Shown one piece after another: positions 44,144 through 51,717 of a stretch of DNA of 64,000 nucleotides. This stretch comes from Bradyrhizobium paxllaeri. Its GTDB lineage: Bacteria > Pseudomonadota > Alphaproteobacteria > Rhizobiales > Xanthobacteraceae. Numbering within the stretch: the stretch's first letter is position 1; each line of letters opens with the position of its first letter. The translations under genes and the position numbers were made by a program. Below the pieces are notes generated by a model. That model saw only the letters and a list, made by a program, of their open reading frames with translations. It was not told the DNA's origin and searched no databases. The stretch lies in NCBI RefSeq assembly GCF_001693515.2, contig NZ_CP042968.1, forward strand, positions 3,534,001-3,598,000, written 5' to 3'.

Positions 44144-45889
44144 TCAGCGCAGCGGCTTCTTCAACAGCGAGAAGCGGTCGGGATCGAGCCCCATCGAGGG
44201 CTGCAGCATCGGCGCTTCCACCGGCGTCATGAGGCGGGCGGCGGGCCGCTCGCCACCGCCGACCGAGGGATCGTTCGGCACGTCGCGGTTGGAGGTGGCG
44301 CCGCGCCAGCGGTCCAGCACGGCGGAGACGAAGTGCATGTCGTGGCCGGCGGCGACCGACGGCACGGACGCGATGGTGGCTTCGCTGCGCGGCAGCTGGT
44401 GGACCGGCACCTCCTTGAAGCGCAGGCGCGTCGGCAGCGCCACGCCTTCGCCGAAGGCCAGCACCTCGCGGGTGCCGAGCGACGGCACGAAGGACAGCAG
44501 GTTCGCGGCGGCGTCGGAGACCGCCGAGCGCAAGAGCGCCTGGTCGCGGTCGTTGGCAAGGCGCATCGCAAACAGCGTGTTGCACTGGGAGATGATGGTG
44601 GCGTCGAGTTCGGCCGGGCGCTGGGTGACGAGGCCGAGAAAGACGCCGTATTTGCGGCCTTCCTTGGCGATGCGCGAGACGGCTTTCCGGGTCGGGCCGA
44701 AACCGATATTGCGGTCGGCCGAGGCATAGCGGTGCGCCTCTTCGCAGACGAACAGCAGCGGCGACACGCCGTCGCTCCACAGGCCGAAATCGAAGGCCAT
44801 GCGGCACAGCACCGACACCACGGAATCGACGACTTCGGCGGGGAAGCCGGCGAGCTGCATGATGGTCATCGGCCGGCCATTGGCCGGCAGGCGGAACAGA
44901 TGGCTGATCACCTCCGCCATGGTATCGCCGCCGACATTGGCGTTGTCGAACATGAAGGCGTAGCGGGGATCGTTGCGCACGGTCTCGATGCGCGAAATCA
45001 GCTTGTGATAGATGATGCGCGAGGAGCGGTTCTCCAGCTTGCCCATCCGCTCGTCGATCAGCGAGATCAGGTCGACCAGCCGGTACGGCACCGGCGTATC
45101 CACCGTGAAGCCGCCCGACTTCGGGTCGACGCGCTTCAGCCCGAGCCGGTCGGAGTTCTGATACTGGGTGTAGAGGCCCTTCGCCATCGGGATGACCTCG
45201 GCGAGAACGTCGAGCTCCTCGGGCACGCCGGGCCGGCCGCCGAACAGCACGTCGACGATCTCTTCGAAGTTGAACAGCCAGAACGGCAGTTTCAGATTGC
45301 GCGGGTTGAGCACCAGCGCGCGGTCGCCGAAGCAGCGGCCATATTCGTTGTGCACGTCGAGCAGGAAAACCCGCAGGTTCGGCCGCGCTTTCAGGATCTC
45401 GTTGAGCAGCAGCGACACGCTGGTCGATTTACCGACGCCGGTGGAGCCGAGCACCGCGAAATGCTTGGAGAGCATTTCCTCGACGTCGACATAGGCGATC
45501 ACCGAGCGGTCCTGCTGCAGGGTGCCGACATTGATCTGGTCCGATCCGCTCGGCGCATAGACGGTACGCAGATCCTGGGCCGTGATGAGGTCGACGTCAT
45601 CGCCGATCGTCGGATAATTGGTGACACCACGCTGGAATTTTGGACGCTCGCCGCCGGAAATTTCGCCGAGCAGATCGACCGAGGCACTGGCGATATAGTT
45701 GTCGGAGCTCGGCAGATCCTCGCAGGACACCTCGGTGAGCATCGCGACGATCGTGGACTGGTTGCAGCGGATGCTGATGAAGCGGCCGACGGTAGCGCGG
45801 ACTTCGGAGACGGGCATCTGGCCCGTCGCCAGAAGTCCGACCCGGGCGAGCGAGCCACGCACGGAAATGACACGTCCGAAGGATGTCAC
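44144..45889 (-). CDS. HerA-like FtsK/HerA-clade ATPase
   Basis: A 581-aa ring-type DNA-translocase-like ATPase. Residues about 1-110 look like the HAS-barrel (FGRVISVRGSLARVGLLATG). Walker A is VLGSTGVGKSTSVSLLLNEI with Lys154; Walker B is LLFVCEEAHRYA; VTQRPAELDATIISQCNTLF and MRLANDRDQALLRSAVSDA are diagnostic of HerA/DUF87. HerA usually works with the nuclease NurA in end resection or with defence partners such as SIR2; no such partner is adjacent here. It diverges from the GGDEF-EAL gene. Confidence 0.92.
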   Translation of the reverse strand: MTSFGRVISVRGSLARVGLLATGQMPVSEVRATVGRFISIRCNQSTIVAMLTEVSCEDLPSSDNYIASASVDLLGEISGGERPKFQRGVTNYPTIGDDVDLITAQDLRTVYAPSGSDQINVGTLQQDRSVIAYVDVEEMLSKHFAVLGSTGVGKSTSVSLLLNEILKARPNLRVFLLDVHNEYGRCFGDRALVLNPRNLKLPFWLFNFEEIVDVLFGGRPGVPEELDVLAEVIPMAKGLYTQYQNSDRLGLKRVDPKSGGFTVDTPVPYRLVDLISLIDERMGKLENRSSRIIYHKLISRIETVRNDPRYAFMFDNANVGGDTMAEVISHLFRLPANGRPMTIMQLAGFPAEVVDSVVSVLCRMAFDFGLWSDGVSPLLFVCEEAHRYASADRNIGFGPTRKAVSRIAKEGRKYGVFLGLVTQRPAELDATIISQCNTLFAMRLANDRDQALLRSAVSDAAANLLSFVPSLGTREVLAFGEGVALPTRLRFKEVPVHQLPRSEATIASVPSVAAGHDMHFVSAVLDRWRGATSNRDVPNDPSVGGGERPAARLMTPVEAPMLQPSMGLDPDRFSLLKKPLR

Positions 45890-46343
45890 GGTGTTGAACC
45901 TGGATCTCTAGAATTGGGGTCTGATCTCCATTATGGGCGGCGCCGACTAGCGAAACGGTTAAACCGGCGCATTTCCGTATCAGCTAAATCTGCGGCATCT
46001 CGGTCAGGATTCGTTTTCGCAGCGGAGCTCCGTCAGCGCTGCCGGATGCGAGTTGTGCCGGAAAACAAGGGCTTTCTTGCATTTTCGGTCCCGCGCGCCG
46101 CATGTTCTGAATTAATCGTTCATTTACCACTTCAGACGAGAGGCGCAGCCCGCGGGCCGCCTGCCGATAACCTCTTGATTTGGGATTGCCGATCGGAGCC
46201 GGCGCGTGTGCGAGGTAACCGATTGCTAACCGCAAGTTGTAACGCGACTTCCATTAGTACCGCGCAACAATGGTCGCGGGGGACGCGATCTGCGGTCTGA
46301 GTTCCATTGCAGGGACTCCCATCGCATTCCAAAGGCATGTCGG
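45890..46343. other. 454-base divergent intergenic region
   Basis: Between the HerA-like gene (minus) and the GGDEF-EAL gene (plus), so it must hold both promoters. AT-rich patches occur near 46105-46125 (GAATTAATCGTTCATTTACC). No coding region, repeat or confident promoter is seen. Confidence 0.5.
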
Positions 46344-48245
46344 GTGAGCAACAAGGGTGGTTATCAGATATCAGTCGGTTCGGCTGGATTCGTGCTGGGA
46401 AGCGGAACGGTCAAGCTTCTTGTGGTGTGCGGGATCCTGCTCGCGGTGCTGATTGCGGCCGATCCGGCGGCATGGAGTCTTCGCGAACGCGCGCTGCTCG
46501 CGCTCGTCGCCGTTCTGTCCGTGATCGCAGGCCTCCTGGTGAGGCGTGATCGCCTGACCGATCAGCGGCTGGCGGCCGAGCGGCGCCAGCTCTCGATTGC
46601 CGTCAACAACATTCCGCAAGGCCTTGTTCTCTATGATGCATCCGCACGGATCATCATTTGCAACGAGCCCTATCTCGAGATGTTCGGTTTGTCGCCTGAC
46701 GTCGCCAAGCCCGGCTGCACCATGCAGCGGCTGATCGCCCACCGCAAGGAAACCGGATCGTTCGACGGCGACGTCGATGAATTCTGCAACGCGATCATCC
46801 AGACGGTGAGGCTCGGCAAGGCCACGCGCCAGCTCACGGAAGCGCCGGGTGGCCGCGCGATCGAGATCATCAATCGGCCGCTGAAGGCCGGCGGCTGGGT
46901 CGCTACCATCGAAGACATCACCGAGCGCACGCGCGCCGAGGAGAGGATCGCGCATCTGGCCCATTATGACGGGCTGACCGAGCTGCCGAACCGGCTTCTG
47001 TTCCGCGAGCGGCTGGAACAATCGCTCACGGCGATCCGGCCGGGCGAGCAACTGGCGGTGCTCTATATCGACATCGACGAGTTCAAGAGCGTGAACGATG
47101 CGCTCGGCCACGCGGTTGGCGACGAGTTGCTCAAGGGCGTCGCCGAGCGCCTGCGTGCTTGTCTTAGGGAAAGTGATGTGGCGGCCCGGCTCGGCGGCGA
47201 CGAGTTCGCCGTGATTCAAACCGCCATCAAGGACCGCTCGGAAATCACAGGACTTGTTGACGAAATCTATTCGGCGATCAGAGAGCCGCTTGATTGCACG
47301 GGGCATCTGATCACCACCGATGCCAGCATCGGCATCGCCCTTGCCCCCGGCGACGGCGTGGAGCTCGACCGGTTGTTGAGGAATGCGGACCTCGCGCTTT
47401 ACGGCGCCAAGGGCGACGGACGGCGGACCTACCGCTTCTTCGAGGCCGGCATGGACCAGCGCGCCAAGGCGCGGCGAAGCCTGGAGCTCGAGCTGCGCCA
47501 GGCGGTCGGCGATGGCAGTCTCGAGACCCATTATCAGCCGGTGGTCAATCTCGAGGATGGCAAGATCTCATCCTGCGAGGCGCTGCTGCGCTGGCGGCAC
47601 CGCGAGCGCGGCATGATCTCGCCGGCGGAATTCATTCCGATCGCGGAAGATAGCGGCCTCATCAATGAACTCGGCCAATGGGTACTCAACGCGGCCTGCG
47701 CGGAGGCCGTCAACTGGCCGGATCACGTCCGTGTCGCGGTCAACGTTTCGCCGGTGCAGTTCAGGAGCCAGTCGCTGGCATTGAACGTGGCGGCAGCGCT
47801 GGCGGCGTCCGGCCTGCCTGCCAGCAGGCTCGAACTCGAAATCACGGAGGCCGTACTCATTCGCGACGACGCGGCGCTGGAGGCGCTGCATCAGTTGCGT
47901 AAGCTCGGCGTGCGGATCGCGCTGGATGATTTCGGCACCGGCTATTCGTCGCTCAGCTATCTGCAGCGATTCCCGTTCGACAAGATCAAGATCGACCGCT
48001 CCTTCATCCGGGATATCGCCGGCCCCGGCGCATCCTCGTCGATCGTCCAGGCCGTGGTGAACATCGCCGCCGCCAGCGACATGATGACAACGGCGGAGGG
48101 CGTCGAAACCGAGCAGCAGAGGAACCTGCTGTACATCCTCGGGTGCAACGAGATGCAGGGCTATCTGTTCAGCCCCGCGATACCGGCCGTGGAGGTGAGG
48201 CGGCTGTTGCTGACGCATAGCGGACGAGCGATGTCGGCTGCTTGA
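46344..48245 (+). CDS. membrane GGDEF–EAL cyclic-di-GMP enzyme with PAS domain
   Basis: A 633-aa protein. Two N-terminal helices (VKLLVVCGILLAVLIAA and ALLALVAVLSVIAGLLV) are followed by a PAS domain (IPQGLVLYDASARIIICNEP), a GGDEF domain (about 205-365) and an EAL domain (about 375-630). The cyclase active site ARLGGDEFAVI is intact, with an RESD inhibitory I-site exactly five residues before GGDEF. The phosphodiesterase has SSCEALLRWRH, ALDDFGTGYSSLSYL and TTAEGVET, all intact. It may therefore both make and break c-di-GMP depending on signal. The start is GTG 46344. Confidence 0.93.
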   Translation: MSNKGGYQISVGSAGFVLGSGTVKLLVVCGILLAVLIAADPAAWSLRERALLALVAVLSVIAGLLVRRDRLTDQRLAAERRQLSIAVNNIPQGLVLYDASARIIICNEPYLEMFGLSPDVAKPGCTMQRLIAHRKETGSFDGDVDEFCNAIIQTVRLGKATRQLTEAPGGRAIEIINRPLKAGGWVATIEDITERTRAEERIAHLAHYDGLTELPNRLLFRERLEQSLTAIRPGEQLAVLYIDIDEFKSVNDALGHAVGDELLKGVAERLRACLRESDVAARLGGDEFAVIQTAIKDRSEITGLVDEIYSAIREPLDCTGHLITTDASIGIALAPGDGVELDRLLRNADLALYGAKGDGRRTYRFFEAGMDQRAKARRSLELELRQAVGDGSLETHYQPVVNLEDGKISSCEALLRWRHRERGMISPAEFIPIAEDSGLINELGQWVLNAACAEAVNWPDHVRVAVNVSPVQFRSQSLALNVAAALAASGLPASRLELEITEAVLIRDDAALEALHQLRKLGVRIALDDFGTGYSSLSYLQRFPFDKIKIDRSFIRDIAGPGASSSIVQAVVNIAAASDMMTTAEGVETEQQRNLLYILGCNEMQGYLFSPAIPAVEVRRLLLTHSGRAMSAA

Positions 48246-48297
48246 AACGCTGCCCCCGGCTTGCTATCCAGTTCTGCATAATAAGAAACAGGGCAGG

Positions 48298-49590
48298 GTG
48301 AACCGCGATGAATCGCGACAACGCATCTTGAGCGAGCCAGCGCGGCCATCGGCGCTCGCACCATTTCGTGTCAGGAACTACCGTTTTCAGTGGCCCGCCG
48401 ATCTGCTCACCTCGTGGGCGTTCGAGATGGAGACGCTCATTCTCGGCTGGTACGTGCTGGTCGAGACCGGCTCGGTGCTGTTGCTCACGCTGTTCGCTTC
48501 GCTCGGCTATATCGGTACGTTGGTAGCGCCGATGTTCGGCGTCGTCGGCGACCGGATCGGCCACCGCGATCTCCTGGGCATGATGCGCGCGACCTACGCG
48601 GTGCTGGCGGTCGCGCTGATGACGCTGGCGCTGTCGGGGCATCTCGCGCCGATCTACGTCTTCATCATCGCGGCCGTAATGGGTGTCGTCCGCCCATCAG
48701 ACCTCGGCGTGCGCGGCGCGCTGGTCGCGACCATCATGCCGCATGACCAGTTGATCGGGGCGATCAGCATCTCGCGCACGACGATGGACACCGCGCGCAT
48801 CGCCGGCGCGCTGAGCGGCGCTGGATTGTTTGCCGCGCTCGGCATGGGCCCGGCCTATGTGGCGATCGTCTGCCTCTATCTCACCGCAACCGCGCTGACG
48901 CTGTGCATCGTGGCGCCGGCCAGGAAGCCGCACGCGGTGGGCGAGGCCGCCAGCGAGGCGTTGCAACGCTCGCCGCTGCGCGACCTCAGGGAGGGTGTAG
49001 CCTATTGCTGGACCACGCCGCGAATGCAGGCCGCGCTCTGGGTGGCATTTTTGGCCAACCTGACCGCCTATCCGCTCTCCAACGGTTTGCTGCCCTATAT
49101 CGCCAAGACGATCTACGGCACCAACCAGACCGGGCTTGGATATCTGTCGGCGAGCTTTGCGATCGGCTCGCTGGTCGGCTCGATCCTGCTGAGCCTGTTC
49201 GGCGGCATCCGCGTGGCGCGGCTGATGATTGGCGCCACCGTGATCTGGTACGTGACGTTGCTGGTGTTTGTGCAGATGCAGACCGTGCCGACCGCGATCC
49301 TGTGTCTGGTCGTGGCCGGCTTCTCGCAAAGCCTCGCCATGATCTCGATCGCCGTCATCCTGATGCGGACCGCGAGCGAGAATTTTCGCGGCCGGGTGAT
49401 GGGCGTGCGCATGATGGTGATCTACGGCCTGCCGATCGGCCTGCTGGCCGCCGGCAGCCTGATCGACGAGATCGGATTTGCGGCGACCGGCACGCTCTAT
49501 GCGGCGGCCGGCCTCGCGTTGATGCTGGCGATCGTGCTGCACTGGCGGGCCGATCTGTGGCATGTGCACGCCCCGGCGAACGCGCGGTAG
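48298..49590 (+). CDS. MFS transporter
   Basis: A 430-aa membrane protein with about twelve helices and a central loop near residue 210. GDRIGHRDLLGMMRATY matches the MFS motif A loop between helices 2 and 3, and the second half repeats the fold (LGYLSASFAIGSLVGSILLS). It resembles MFS_3/enterobactin-exporter-like proteins that export small hydrophobic compounds. GTG 48298 with AGGG just upstream is the likely start. No regulator is adjacent; the substrate is unknown. Confidence 0.9.
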   Translation: MNRDESRQRILSEPARPSALAPFRVRNYRFQWPADLLTSWAFEMETLILGWYVLVETGSVLLLTLFASLGYIGTLVAPMFGVVGDRIGHRDLLGMMRATYAVLAVALMTLALSGHLAPIYVFIIAAVMGVVRPSDLGVRGALVATIMPHDQLIGAISISRTTMDTARIAGALSGAGLFAALGMGPAYVAIVCLYLTATALTLCIVAPARKPHAVGEAASEALQRSPLRDLREGVAYCWTTPRMQAALWVAFLANLTAYPLSNGLLPYIAKTIYGTNQTGLGYLSASFAIGSLVGSILLSLFGGIRVARLMIGATVIWYVTLLVFVQMQTVPTAILCLVVAGFSQSLAMISIAVILMRTASENFRGRVMGVRMMVIYGLPIGLLAAGSLIDEIGFAATGTLYAAAGLALMLAIVLHWRADLWHVHAPANAR

Positions 49591-49652
49591 TCGTTCACGG
49601 GTAGAACTTCCGATTGCGAGCGTACTTGGTCCGTGGCAGGCTCGGGACAGGC

Positions 49653-50312
49653 ATGGCGAAACGCACACCGCACCGGAAAACCGGGATCATCAAGCACAAG
49701 GTCGCCGACGGCATCTACCTGCTTCGGTTCAAGACCCAGTATGAGCTGACGTCGACGTTCCTGCGCGTCCAGGAACATTACGAGTCTCCCCGGTTTCACG
49801 GCCGGATATTCACCCTCGAACAATATATGGATTGGTACGTCGCCGAGAACGGCGCCTTTACCTACTTTCAGGACTGGTCGGGCTTCAACGTCCCTTCGAC
49901 GGCCTTCCAGCCCTTCTACGAGGGCAAATTCGATCCGCTGACCGGCAAGGAAAAGCGGCTGCTCGGGCTGTTCAGAAATCTGCAGGGACGCTTCTACGTC
50001 ATCGGAATCTACGACGGCGGAAAGAAGGGGACCCTTACCCACGAACTCGCGCATGCACTGTTCTTCATCGATGATGACTATCGCAAGGCCGCGCGCGAGG
50101 CGATGCGCGGCTACGACACGTCCAAACTCGAAGAGCAGCTGCTCAAGGCGGGCTATGCCCGCCACGTCATTCCGGATGAAGTGCAGGCGTATATCGTGGC
50201 GCCTTCCGGCGAACTGGGCGCGGTTTCGCGGGCGCTGATGCCGTTGCGCAGAGAGCTGCGGGCGCTGTTCAAGCGGCATGCGAAGGGGTTGTCGCTGCCA
50301 AGCGCTAGCTGA
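49653..50312 (+). CDS. uncharacterised protein with HExxH zinc-protease motif
   Basis: A 219-aa soluble protein. KKGTLTHELAHALFFIDDDY carries HExxH at 130-134, and IPDEVQAYIVAPSGE supplies Glu176, 42 residues later, in the position of a third zinc ligand of gluzincins. The first 120 residues (IYLLRFKTQYELTSTFLRVQ, FTYFQDWSGFNVPSTAFQPF) match no family I know. There is no signal peptide. Its last eight bases overlap the end of the convergent lipase gene at 50305. Confidence 0.75.
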   Translation: MAKRTPHRKTGIIKHKVADGIYLLRFKTQYELTSTFLRVQEHYESPRFHGRIFTLEQYMDWYVAENGAFTYFQDWSGFNVPSTAFQPFYEGKFDPLTGKEKRLLGLFRNLQGRFYVIGIYDGGKKGTLTHELAHALFFIDDDYRKAAREAMRGYDTSKLEEQLLKAGYARHVIPDEVQAYIVAPSGELGAVSRALMPLRRELRALFKRHAKGLSLPSAS

Positions 50313-51705
50313 ATTTAGCCGTGATGTAGGCGATGGTCTTGTCCTGCCGGAAATAGTTGCAGTGCCAGACCGTATCCGAGGTGCCGAAGTCGCACGGGTC
50401 TCCGGCGAGTTTGAGCTTGAACTCGGAGTCTCCCAGGTCCGTCATCGACGCGGTGTCCACGACGAGATCGTTCTTGCCCGGGAAAACGACATCGGCGGCG
50501 ATATCGCCCATGCGATCCTTCCGGAAATTTCGCCAGAACTTCCATCCTGGATTCTCAGTCTCAAAGTTCGACTTGACCACGAAGTACAGGGGATCGACGG
50601 CACAGGGCCCGAGCCGAAGGCGATTGATCTCATGATTGTTGCTGACGGCCGATTGGCCGGCGAGTCCTGGGATCAAAGCCACCAGTGCATCTACCAGCGG
50701 CGTCTTGGCCAGTGAGCCGGTGACCGACACGATGACCTCGACGAGCTTGCCCCCGACCCACAGAAACGGGTTTGCCGAGCCTGCAAGCTTAAGCGTGACC
50801 TCCGCGAAGGAGCCGATGTTGGAAATCAGGCTCATGGCGTTCTGTAGTTTGTCGGGAGCCGCAAGTGAGGTGCCATGCAGCGGTGAGCCGGCAAAGACGA
50901 CGCGTGCGGGCTTGCCTTGGAGCTGCAGCGAGCTTCCGAATGCTTCAAGCCACCAGCGTACGATCAGACCGCCCCGGCTATGGGCGACGACGTCGATCGC
51001 GCCGCTTGAACCCGCAAAGGCTCTCTCGAGTTCGAGGGCGTTGATCACGGGGCTGACCGATAGGGTGGCGTGCTCGAAGAAGATCACACGGTCATATTTC
51101 TTCGCGCCGCTCATCGCGTCCTCGAGAAATCGCTGGCCGGCCGGCGTCGCCATGAACTCGCCGAGCATGTTGCTGGCGTTCGAGAACGTGCCGTGGACGA
51201 ACAGCAGGGTGCGGCCTGTGAAAGGGCCGGAGATTTCGATGTTGCCGAGGGTGAAGTCGCCGTTGCCACCCTGCAATAGCCTCAATCGCGAGCGCAGCGA
51301 AACGTCTATTGCTGCATTCAAGCGCTGATCGATCTTGCCAAGCGCGGCGATGACCTGGTTGGGCGCCAGCACCGGGAATTCCTTTGCCAGCACGATGGCT
51401 CCCTCGCTCACGGTCGGCTCGCCTCTGGCTCGTGCCCGGCGCCTGCGGCGAGCCGAGACGCTTTCAGGCGCCGCCGGGATTCCATCGCGCCAGTACAGGA
51501 CGCCGTCTTCTTCGACGAGCGAAACAAGTTTGATCGGGCTGTCAGGGCTGTTGGCGACCCGCCGCCGCCGCCGCCGCAATCCGGCGACGGACTCGCTTTC
51601 CCGATCGAACTCGACATGAAGCCCGCTGAACAGGTCGTCGGTGCGGTCGGCGGCATCGATGTGCGACAGAAATCGCAACGAGGCTGCGCTTGTATCTTGG
51701 GCCAT
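50305..51705 (-). CDS. PGAP1-like alpha/beta serine hydrolase (putative lipase/esterase effector)
   Basis: A 466-aa hydrolase. Residues 1-160 are variable, with two poly-arginine runs (GLRRRRRRVANS and ARRRRRARARGE). The catalytic domain follows: oxyanion strand LLFVHGTFSNASN with His171, nucleophile Ser243 in DVVAHSRGGLIVRWWLEAFG, acid Asp413 in FPGKNDLVVDTASM, and His448 in TVWHCNYF. The PLHGTSLAAPDKLQNAMSLI stretch is typical of lipase/PGAP1-like enzymes. It starts 12 bases after the CHAT-like gene, so they form an operon. A phospholipase or esterase effector role is possible; the substrate is unknown. Confidence 0.82.
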   Translation of the reverse strand: MAQDTSAASLRFLSHIDAADRTDDLFSGLHVEFDRESESVAGLRRRRRRVANSPDSPIKLVSLVEEDGVLYWRDGIPAAPESVSARRRRRARARGEPTVSEGAIVLAKEFPVLAPNQVIAALGKIDQRLNAAIDVSLRSRLRLLQGGNGDFTLGNIEISGPFTGRTLLFVHGTFSNASNMLGEFMATPAGQRFLEDAMSGAKKYDRVIFFEHATLSVSPVINALELERAFAGSSGAIDVVAHSRGGLIVRWWLEAFGSSLQLQGKPARVVFAGSPLHGTSLAAPDKLQNAMSLISNIGSFAEVTLKLAGSANPFLWVGGKLVEVIVSVTGSLAKTPLVDALVALIPGLAGQSAVSNNHEINRLRLGPCAVDPLYFVVKSNFETENPGWKFWRNFRKDRMGDIAADVVFPGKNDLVVDTASMTDLGDSEFKLKLAGDPCDFGTSDTVWHCNYFRQDKTIAYITAKFS

Positions 51706-51717
51706 GGTCGGTTTCCG

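Noticed and set aside
42929..46300. A 1123-codon plus-strand open frame
   Set aside because: It is antisense to three clear minus-strand genes (MgtC-like, AhpD-like, HerA-like), has low-complexity Arg/His/Asp composition typical of GC-rich shadow frames, and shows no domain.
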